Shown: positions 1 to 6,008 of the stretch, in pieces
How the letters are laid out: every line of letters begins with the position of its first letter
How positions within the stretch are numbered: position 1 is the stretch's first letter
Source of the DNA: Pseudomonadota bacterium
GTDB lineage: Bacteria > Pseudomonadota > Gammaproteobacteria > GCA-001735895
DNA length: 33,830 bases
Direction of reading: 5' to 3'
Assembly (NCBI GenBank): GCA_022563685.1
Contig: JADFMY010000023.1
Span: forward strand, 1-33,830
Notes under the pieces: model-generated
Database searches by the model: none
What the model saw: only the letters and a program-made list of their open reading frames with translations
Told to the model about the DNA's origin: nothing
Program-made: the position numbers and the translations under genes

Positions 1-99
1 ACTGCCTTGCCAGGAATTTTCCCAAAAACCGCCCTAGAGGTCGTTTCTATTAATGGCGAAAGAGTCGCTATCCTCCTCAACTTTCCCCCGCAAAATTAA
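1..99 (+). CDS. Possible 3' end of a gene entering from the left
   Basis: Frame 1 is open from the window edge to a TAA stop at 97-99 and gives 32 residues ending in LLNFPPQN. The composition looks protein-like (ALEVVSINGERVAILLNF), but the stretch is too short to assign to a family. It would converge on the minus-strand gene ending at 194. It may equally be chance coding potential. If the adjacent DnaE-like tail marks a rearrangement or assembly junction, this fragment would belong to the same foreign segment. Confidence 0.25.
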   Translation, partial: TALPGIFPKTALEVVSINGERVAILLNFPPQN

Positions 100-114
100 A
101 ACCCGCCCTGGAGG
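24..114. repeat. Imperfect 17-bp direct repeat
   Basis: AAAAACCGCCCTAGAGG at 24-40 recurs with two mismatches as AAAACCCGCCCTGGAGG at 98-114. It lies just downstream of the truncated minus-strand gene. No function is evident, and a chance match is possible. Confidence 0.35.
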
Positions 115-193
115 AAATCGAGACAATAATCAGAGAGTTTAGAAAACAGTGACGCAGAGACCAAAACGGCCTTAGCCGCCAAACCGCGCCGCC

Positions 194-688
194 TCACTCA
201 AAGCGGATGCAATCCTCCCCTAAAACCGCTTCAACCTCCTCGATGACCGCGTCAGACGGCGATACTTTCATTTCAGATTCAACCGTCCTTATTTTCTTTT
301 TGCCGTCGGGAAAAATAAAATGCAGGACCAGTTGGTTCGACCCCTTATGTCCGGCAAGAATGTCTCTGATCTCGACAAGAGTGTTCCTCTCAAGCCCCGG
401 CGTCCTTATTTGAATATGCAGTTTTCCCTTCCAGTTAGCCTGGGTGAACTGGTTCGGTCCAACCCAGCCGCCCTGGCCGTGACGCAGTGGGTAATTCAAT
501 CCCAGGGCGTTCTGATTTTTTTTGGGTCCACCATTGGGGCTGTCCGCAGGCCAGCGATATACCTTATAGCCGCAGGCGACGATGCAGTAATCGCAACAGG
601 TCGTGATTACATCGGCGTTTGGCGGTGGCAGGGGTACCTGGTCTTCTGGTATGTATATTGGCTTGGAGTCAGATGCTTTGTTTGACAT
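194..688 (-). CDS. IdrA/AioA-like N-terminus fused to a DnaE-like C-terminal tail
   Basis: This 164-residue protein appears to be a chimera. Residues 18-84 match the start of the molybdopterin subunit of arsenite oxidase (AioA) and iodate reductase (IdrA): a PLPP lead-in, a C32-x2-C35-x3-C39 cluster motif followed by GYKVYRWP, then NALGLNYP and WVGPNQ. Family members run to roughly 800-950 residues, and all Mo-cofactor-binding parts are absent here. From about residue 87 (KLHIQIRTPG, DILAGHKG, LVLHF, VSPSDAVIEEVEAVLG) it instead resembles the extreme C-terminus of DNA polymerase III alpha. The junction is near 425-435. The ATG at 688 is preceded by GAGGGG eight bases upstream and lies 13 bp after the Rieske gene, so it is the last gene of that operon. 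It is not expected to be catalytic. An assembly chimera is a real alternative. Confidence 0.7.
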   Translation of the reverse strand: MSNKASDSKPIYIPEDQVPLPPPNADVITTCCDYCIVACGYKVYRWPADSPNGGPKKNQNALGLNYPLRHGQGGWVGPNQFTQANWKGKLHIQIRTPGLERNTLVEIRDILAGHKGSNQLVLHFIFPDGKKKIRTVESEMKVSPSDAVIEEVEAVLGEDCIRFE

Positions 689-701
689 TTCAGTACCCCT
701 C

Positions 702-1262
702 TTAGGCTTTCAAATTATCGTAGCGTCCGTAGATCAGACCCAACATGCCGACTGCATAGATATCGTCGCCATCCAGCTCCATCAGTACCTGGGGCAGGCT
801 CTCAGTAGCGTGGCCACTGATAATCATGCCGTGTCGTGTAAGATCGAACGTGGTCTGGTGCAGGGGACACATGCCAAGAACGCTGTGCTCCGGCTTAAAG
901 ACCCCTTTCAAATCTCCGCCCATATGGGTGCAAACGGTATTGAAGGCGACCACATCCTCCCCCGGGCCGAGGCCACCGCCGCCCTTTTCGATCAACTTCA
1001 CCAGCATGGAGCCGGAATTGCCACCCTTGTCCGGATAATTGAATGTTACCGGCACCCCGGTTTTAAGCTGGCTCAGTTTCCCGATCAGCATGCGGGGATA
1101 ACGAGCCACTGTCGCCGCTATCGCTCTGCCTTCGAATCCAGGGATGTTGGAGAGCAGAACGGTACCCACTACTGTGGCGGTACTGCGGAACAGAAACGCC
1201 CGGCGGGTCATTAAGCAACCGCCTTTGCGGTTGTATTTATCTTTAATTTTTTGCTTGAGCAT
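702..1262 (-). CDS. Tat-exported Rieske subunit, AioB/IdrB-like
   Basis: This is the small [2Fe-2S] subunit of an arsenite-oxidase or iodate-reductase-type enzyme, which passes electrons between the molybdenum subunit and periplasmic carriers. In 186 residues it shows a twin-arginine leader (TRRAFLF, residues 19-25) with a hydrophobic stretch. The Rieske ligands are C111-T-H113 and C132-P-L-H135. The C-terminal signature (ATESLPQVL, LGLIYGRYDNL) is close to the end of AioB. Each binding loop lacks the extra cysteine that forms the disulfide of classical Rieske proteins (CTHMGG and CPLH). I chose the ATG at 1262 because AGGAGAG lies about nine bases upstream; a TTG at 1289 would overlap the preceding gene. 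It sits between the di-haem peroxidase gene and the truncated catalytic subunit. Confidence 0.85.
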   Translation of the reverse strand: MLKQKIKDKYNRKGGCLMTRRAFLFRSTATVVGTVLLSNIPGFEGRAIAATVARYPRMLIGKLSQLKTGVPVTFNYPDKGGNSGSMLVKLIEKGGGGLGPGEDVVAFNTVCTHMGGDLKGVFKPEHSVLGMCPLHQTTFDLTRHGMIISGHATESLPQVLMELDGDDIYAVGMLGLIYGRYDNLKA

Positions 1263-1275
1263 GTGAATTCTCTCC

Positions 1276-2517
1276 TCAGTTCTTTCCAATCGAGTTCAGG
1301 TAGATATCCATCCCGATGCGTTTCGCCTGGGCCTGGGTGAGGGTCGGAACATCCGGCATCACACCGTAGGAGGGCACTTCCGGGACCGCCATCTTGATCT
1401 CTTCGCCGCTGATCTCTTCCAGAAAGACCACCAGGGCCTCCTTTTCTTCATCGCTGAGATCCAGAGGTTTGAGAATAGGCGTTTTGTTGTTGTAGCCGTG
1501 GGTACCGTCGGTAAACTCGTTGTCCCCACCACCTTCGTTGTAAAAGTCGATGACTTCTTCCAGGGTGAAGAACTGCCCGGCGTGCATGTAGGGCGCGGTG
1601 TAAATAAGATAACGCAACGGCTGGGTGCGGAACTTGCCGGCATCCTTCAGGCGCTTGCTGGTGTAATACAGGCCAGCATCGTCTTTCCATTCACGATAGT
1701 ACTTCTCATATACGCCCTTGGCGTAGTTCTCCCAGCGGTAGGATATGGTGTTGAGGCCCATCTCTTCGAACTCGATTGGGCGGGGCGTGCCGAGGTTGTA
1801 GTACTTCTCGTCGGAAAGCATGGGTCCGTTGTGGCATTCGATGCAGTTGGCCTTGCCGGTGAAAAGCTTCATGCCCTTGACCGCTGTTTCCGAGAGTGCG
1901 CTCTTGTCACCGTTGAGATAGCGGTCCAGAGGGCTGTCTTTCTGGGTCAGCGCACCTCGTTCGAAAGTGGCTATCAGCATCCAGGCATCTCCCAGCATCG
2001 GCAGGTCGGTCCCCATGATCTCCTTGAATTTCTCGACATAGTAAGGAGTCTGGCGCAACCTAGCCTCCATCACATCGTTTTCTCCATTTCCGGCCAACGC
2101 GCCCTTGTTAGCCGCCGGCGCCTGTTTCTCCAGGCTGCCGACACTGCCCTCCCAGAACAGCTTGCCCAGGTAGGCAGTGTTCACCGCAGTGTGGGTGTTG
2201 CGCCAGTGCACCGTACCGGGATAACCGCGGGAAATCGGGTCGTTAAACCCCCACCCCTGTTTCGGGTCGTGGCAGTCGCCGCAACTCAAAGAGGCATCGC
2301 CGGTAAGCTTGGGATCGAAAAACAGCAGCTTGCCCAGTTCGACCTTGGCCGCGGTGATGGGGTTGTCCGGCGGCGCCGGGATCGGCATTGGCAGCGGGGC
2401 CAGGGCCGGATCGGTATCCGGATCCCCTTCAGCCAGAACCTTGCCAGCCCCCGAAGCCACTAACAGGCAGGCAAACGGGATCGATAATATGGCCAGTCTC
2501 TTTCTAGTCTGTTTCAT
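1276..2517 (-). CDS. Di-haem cytochrome c peroxidase family protein (IdrP-like, second copy)
   Basis: This is a periplasmic di-haem protein of the CcpA/MauG family. Such proteins reduce hydrogen peroxide or, in iodate reductase, are proposed to deal with reduced iodine intermediates. The 413 residues begin with a signal peptide (residues 1-29). Haem sites are C79-G-D-C82-H83 and C225-I-E-C228-H229, and the conserved PYMHAGQFFTLEEVIDFYNEGGG block lies near the C-terminus. The ATG at 2517 is preferred because GGAG sits seven bases upstream; a GTG at 2529 is possible. Only 17 bp separate it from the preceding peroxidase gene, so the two are co-transcribed. The two proteins are clearly homologous but well diverged. 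This one has a Pro-rich linker after the signal peptide (PLPMPIPAPP) that its neighbour lacks. Confidence 0.85.
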   Translation of the reverse strand: MKQTRKRLAILSIPFACLLVASGAGKVLAEGDPDTDPALAPLPMPIPAPPDNPITAAKVELGKLLFFDPKLTGDASLSCGDCHDPKQGWGFNDPISRGYPGTVHWRNTHTAVNTAYLGKLFWEGSVGSLEKQAPAANKGALAGNGENDVMEARLRQTPYYVEKFKEIMGTDLPMLGDAWMLIATFERGALTQKDSPLDRYLNGDKSALSETAVKGMKLFTGKANCIECHNGPMLSDEKYYNLGTPRPIEFEEMGLNTISYRWENYAKGVYEKYYREWKDDAGLYYTSKRLKDAGKFRTQPLRYLIYTAPYMHAGQFFTLEEVIDFYNEGGGDNEFTDGTHGYNNKTPILKPLDLSDEEKEALVVFLEEISGEEIKMAVPEVPSYGVMPDVPTLTQAQAKRIGMDIYLNSIGKN

Positions 2518-2534
2518 CATTTTCTCCACTGCAC

Positions 2535-3722
2535 TTAGTTATGTGCTTCAAGCCAGTTCGGGATGGGCTCGTATTCCTGAGAAATCTTTATTTTCTCAAC
2601 CGTCACCGGTGTGGTGCTGCTCAGGCTTTCGAGAAAAGCCACGAGATCTTTCTGCTCTTGTGCGCCGAGTCCGAGCGGCTGCAATACGTCGGCGAGCGGA
2701 TCGTCCTTGCCGCCGCCCTGGTTGTAGAACTCCACCACGTCCTCCAGCGAGGTCAGCAGGCCATTGTGCATGTAGGGCGCGGTATATTTGAGTTCACGCA
2801 GGGTCGGCGTAATGAATTTGCCTACATCGGCGTAACGTTTGCTGACAAAGAAGAATCCAACGTCACGCCGCCAGTTTTCCGCATTGGGCACACCGTGATT
2901 AGTCAAGACTGCGCGGTAGGCGATATGACGCAGCGGGTCCTTGAAGACGTCCATATTCTCCGGCATTCCCGTATTGTGGGGCTCACCGTCAGAAAAGTAG
3001 GGGCCGTTATGGCAATTGATGCAACCTGCTTTACCTTCAAACAGGGTTTGCCCTTTTTTTGCTGCGTCGGATAGACTTCCGTTATCGAACGGCGCATCTT
3101 TGGAGACCAGGGTTTCAACAAAAGCCACCAGTGCCTTGCGTCCCTTGCCGGAACTGCATTCACCGTTGAAGTTTTCCTGACACATCTCGACGTAGACTGC
3201 ATCTTGCTTCATGCGCTCATGCATGAGCCGCATGTCCAGATTCAACATCATGGTCTCGGTGATCTGGTCGCGTATCACATCGTTCATATTGGCGCCAATG
3301 TGGCCATCCCAGCCCCATCCCACCTCGGCAAAGTCAGCCTTGTAGACCGAATTCAGCAGCGTGGGCGCATTGCGAAAGTGGCGCGTACCGGGGTAAGCGT
3401 CGGACAGGGCCATGGGCTTGCCTTCCTTGCCCACCTGCCGGGTAAAACCCTGGGCAGGATCATGACAGGTAGCGCAGCTGATGGCGCCGTCACCCGACAT
3501 GCGGGCGTCAAAGAACAGGCGCTTGCCCATCTCCACCAGAGACGCCCTGGGCGCCTTTCTCGCCGGCAGGGGTCCAATTGCGGCAAGCTGAGTCTCCGCT
3601 GCCTGAACCGTTTGTTGGGCTACACCTGTAATACTGTCCAGATAACCTCCGAAAACCACGGCTATGGCTGTGGATATCAAAATTGGGCGCCATAGGGATT
3701 TTGGCTTTTGTTGAATACTCAT
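2535..3722 (-). CDS. Di-haem cytochrome c peroxidase family protein (IdrP-like, first copy)
   Basis: This is the first of two tandem di-haem peroxidase-family proteins in the operon. The 395 residues start with a signal anchor or signal peptide (hydrophobic residues about 13-30). Haem sites are C83-A-T-C86-H87 and C234-I-N-C237-H238, and the family block YMHNGLLTSLEDVVEFYNQGGG follows near the C-terminus. The ATG at 3722 follows GGAGG; a TTG three bases earlier is equally readable. Two adjacent di-haem peroxidases beside AioA/AioB-like subunits is the arrangement described for iodate reductase. In arsenite oxidase operons a small mono-haem cytochrome is usual instead. Which copy corresponds to IdrP1 and which to IdrP2 cannot be decided by eye. 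Confidence 0.85.
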   Translation of the reverse strand: MSIQQKPKSLWRPILISTAIAVVFGGYLDSITGVAQQTVQAAETQLAAIGPLPARKAPRASLVEMGKRLFFDARMSGDGAISCATCHDPAQGFTRQVGKEGKPMALSDAYPGTRHFRNAPTLLNSVYKADFAEVGWGWDGHIGANMNDVIRDQITETMMLNLDMRLMHERMKQDAVYVEMCQENFNGECSSGKGRKALVAFVETLVSKDAPFDNGSLSDAAKKGQTLFEGKAGCINCHNGPYFSDGEPHNTGMPENMDVFKDPLRHIAYRAVLTNHGVPNAENWRRDVGFFFVSKRYADVGKFITPTLRELKYTAPYMHNGLLTSLEDVVEFYNQGGGKDDPLADVLQPLGLGAQEQKDLVAFLESLSSTTPVTVEKIKISQEYEPIPNWLEAHN

Positions 3723-3744
3723 CAACTGTCCTCCAGGTTGAGTA

Positions 3745-4530
3745 TCACTTTACGGAAAAAGTGAAGTTTGCTTCCGCCGTGCCTTTTGCCGACACAGTCA
3801 GTTTGGTTTTCTGAATTCCGAGGCGTGGATGCCAGACCGAGACTGTATATTCCCCCGGGGGAACATCGTCGAGGGTGTAAGTCCCGTCCTCGTTTACCAC
3901 GACGGCATAGGGATTTTTCGGCGCCATGATGAAACCAAACATGAAATTGTGGGCCTCGCAGTTTATGGAGATAAACGGAGAGCGCCTGGGCTTCAGCTTT
4001 TTGTTGATGTCCCCGGGTTCGGGCTGGCCGAAGTTGAACAGGGTTCTTTTGACAACCCGCCCTTTTTCCACACCGATCATCTCGCGAGTATTGATATTGT
4101 GCAGCACCGAATCCGGATCACTGTGGCGAATAATAATGGGGCCTGGTTTGACCACCTGCGCCCAGGGCCGGAAGCGGCAGCCCTTTTGCAGGATTACGTA
4201 GTTACCGCCTTCTGGCGCGGTCCATTTTTTCCCTTTGGCTATTTTTTCGATGAAAACGAATGCATCGCGTAGCGCCCCGTCCTTGACATCTACCCATACA
4301 ACCTCACGATAACCCGTGCCGTCTTCATCGCAAACTTCGGGATTCTTGGAGATGGTAATCTTCTCTACCGCGTCTATAGGCAGCGCTCCCTCAAAGGTGA
4401 GTTTGCCGCTGATTGAACCACCATCGGGCACTGTTCCTTCCACATAGGCCGCAGCAAGACCAGCGGTCGGTAAAATTGACCACAGGATTGTTCCGACCAT
4501 CAGGGTACGCCAGGGTGTACTGATTTTCAT
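3745..4530 (-). CDS. Secreted cupredoxin-like protein with carboxypeptidase-regulatory-like tail
   Basis: This is a 261-residue exported protein and the first gene of the operon. It has a signal peptide (residues 1-28, ending GLAAA). Its fold resembles the methylamine-utilisation/plastocyanin-like proteins. Candidate type 1 copper ligands are H144 (SVLHNINT) and C191-x2-H194-x2-M197 (CEAHNFM), the same C-x2-H-x2-M spacing as the CxVHPWM motif of that group. A small beta-sandwich follows (residues 205-261, GTYTLDDVPPGEYTVSVWHPRLG). GGAGG lies ten bases before the ATG. The likely role is a periplasmic electron carrier for the downstream haem and Rieske proteins, which is an inference from position. 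I do not recall it as a standard member of iodate reductase clusters. Confidence 0.75.
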   Translation of the reverse strand: MKISTPWRTLMVGTILWSILPTAGLAAAYVEGTVPDGGSISGKLTFEGALPIDAVEKITISKNPEVCDEDGTGYREVVWVDVKDGALRDAFVFIEKIAKGKKWTAPEGGNYVILQKGCRFRPWAQVVKPGPIIIRHSDPDSVLHNINTREMIGVEKGRVVKRTLFNFGQPEPGDINKKLKPRRSPFISINCEAHNFMFGFIMAPKNPYAVVVNEDGTYTLDDVPPGEYTVSVWHPRLGIQKTKLTVSAKGTAEANFTFSVK

Positions 4531-5192
4531 GCGCCGTGCCTCCTTAACAATTTATTTTTTGTTTGTTATTACTATTTATTATTCTTGAATCTTTTGATAC
4601 ACGCTTACGGGCGTTCACGTATCTTGCTTAACTAGAGCTTTATACATCCGTAGCGAGTAGACACGCCCACTTTTTACACTTTTTATGAAGTGGAAGCATA
4701 TAGCGCGCCACTTTATGTGATTTAATAAAAAACGTTAATAATCAATTAGATAGAACAGATAGTTAAAAAAACAATGAATATTTAAAGAGAAGTTCTTAGA
4801 ACAGGTTGTTCAATGTTTGGGGAATTCTTTGAACAGGTTGTTCAATTTTGAGGAATTCTTTGAACAGATTGTTGGATCGCATCAAATATCGGTCCACGCG
4901 CAGCGGAGACGGTAGCGAACTACAGGAGGCAAGTCATTCTGATTATTTTTATTGTTGATTTTACGCCGTATTTTTCCGATATCAGCACAAAAAACGAGGC
5001 AAATCCTGTTTATTAACCCTGGTATTTAGCGAAATGGGCTTTATTTTTTACTATACTTACTGTTGGGTAATCAACGCGAAGATGGATATAGTGTATCCAA
5101 ACTATTTATGAGAAGTTCACAAATCGGCAAACTTAAGGAAGGCCGGATTTCTACACATTTAATCCCTAATCGAAAAAAAATCTGGGTAAAAA
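4531..5192. other. AT-rich divergent intergenic region
   Basis: These 662 bp separate the minus-strand cupredoxin operon from the plus-strand ppk2-ppk1 genes. The region is A/T-rich, with long runs around 4545-4585 and 4725-4790, and has no convincing ORF. The notable content is the GAACA-N3-TGTTC array at 4753-4874, described separately. I could not place a promoter with confidence on either strand. Confidence 0.7.
4753..4874. promoter_or_regulatory. Phased array of GAACA-N3-TGTTC operator-like sites
   Basis: A perfect inverted repeat GAACAggtTGTTC occurs at 4799-4811 and again at 4831-4843. A degenerate copy (GAACAgatTGTTg) is at 4862-4874, and a half-site with partial second arm (GAACAgatAGTT) is at 4753. 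The full units are direct repeats of 31-32 bp, each also sharing GGAATTCTTT, so the sites lie about three helical turns apart on one face. The first site overlaps a second palindrome, GTTCTtAGAAC, at 4792-4802. This pattern suits cooperative binding of a dimeric regulator controlling one or both flanking operons. The regulator is unknown. Confidence 0.65.
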
Positions 5193-5981
5193 TTGAAAAA
5201 GAAAACTAAGATCAAAAACAAAGACTACGAAAAAGAATTAGCCAGTCTTCAGATCGAGCTGGTCAAGCTGCAGGAGTGGATCAAGGAGAAGGGTTTAAAG
5301 GTCGTTTGCCTCTTCGAAGGCCGTGACGCCGCCGGTAAGGGGGGCGTGATCAAGCGTATTACTCAAAGTCTCAATCCGCGGATCTGCCGGGTAGTTGCAC
5401 TCGGCACACCCACCGAACGTGAAAAAACCCAGTGGTATTTTCAACGCTATGTAGCGCATCTGCCAGCAGCCGGCGAAATGGTATTGTTTGATCGCAGTTG
5501 GTATAACCGGGCAGGGGTGGAAAGAGTGATGAAGTTTTGCAGCGAAGACGAATATAGAGAATTCCTGCGCAGCTGTCCGGAATTCGAGCGCATGCTGGTT
5601 CGTTCCGGAATTTTACTCATCAAGTACTGGTTCTCGGTGAGCGACGATGAACAGGAACGGCGTTTTCAAGACCGCATAAAAGACCCGACTAAACGCTGGA
5701 AATTGAGCCCAATGGATCTGGAGTCACGCAAACTTTGGGTGGAGTATTCCAGAGCAAAGGATGATAATTTTGCGCATACCAATATCAAACAGGCACCCTG
5801 GTTCGTGGTGAATGCGGATATTAAAAAGCATGCCCGGCTCAATTGCATCAAACACCTGCTGAGCATGATTCCTTACGAAGATTTGACGCCGGAACCGATT
5901 AAACTAGCACCACGACAAAAAGCTAAAGGATACGTGCGGCCGCCTATTGGCGATCAAACCTTTATACCAGAACATCATTAA
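5193..5981 (+). CDS. ppk2: Polyphosphate kinase 2
   Basis: PPK2 transfers phosphate between polyphosphate and nucleotides, usually regenerating GDP/ADP to GTP/ATP. The 262-residue length fits the single-domain class. Visible motifs are the Walker A loop at residues 43-51 (GRDAAGKGG), the Walker B/lid segment FDRSWYNRAGVE with D100, and the C-terminal SPMDLESRKLWVEYSRAKDD and PWFVVNADIKKHARLN blocks. The start is TTG at 5193: an in-frame TAA lies six bases upstream and there is no early ATG. The ribosome binding site is weak (GGG at 5184-5186), which suggests low or regulated translation. ppk1 follows after 27 bp, so the pair probably forms an operon. Confidence 0.9.
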   Translation: MKKKTKIKNKDYEKELASLQIELVKLQEWIKEKGLKVVCLFEGRDAAGKGGVIKRITQSLNPRICRVVALGTPTEREKTQWYFQRYVAHLPAAGEMVLFDRSWYNRAGVERVMKFCSEDEYREFLRSCPEFERMLVRSGILLIKYWFSVSDDEQERRFQDRIKDPTKRWKLSPMDLESRKLWVEYSRAKDDNFAHTNIKQAPWFVVNADIKKHARLNCIKHLLSMIPYEDLTPEPIKLAPRQKAKGYVRPPIGDQTFIPEHH

Positions 5982-6008
5982 TCATTACGGATAAAAAAAG
6001 CACTATAT

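Noticed and set aside
1498-2463. Long open frame on the plus strand opposite the second di-haem peroxidase gene
   Set aside because: It is a shadow of the minus-strand gene, which has both haem motifs, a signal peptide and the correct family length; the plus-strand translation resembles nothing.
194-4530. Assignment of the operon as an ordinary aio arsenite oxidase operon
   Set aside because: AioB-like and AioA-like pieces are present, but the two di-haem peroxidases fit iodate reductase better, and no full catalytic subunit is present to decide.
4799-4843. LexA-type (Cheo box) operator
   Set aside because: The Gram-positive LexA box is GAAC-N4-GTTC; here the spacing between GAAC and GTTC is five and the true symmetry is GAACA-N3-TGTTC. 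No lexA or SOS gene is adjacent.
4799-4874. CRISPR array or replication origin iterons
   Set aside because: There are only two to three units, the sequence between the palindromes is itself repeated rather than spacer-like, and there are no cas, rep or dnaA-box features.
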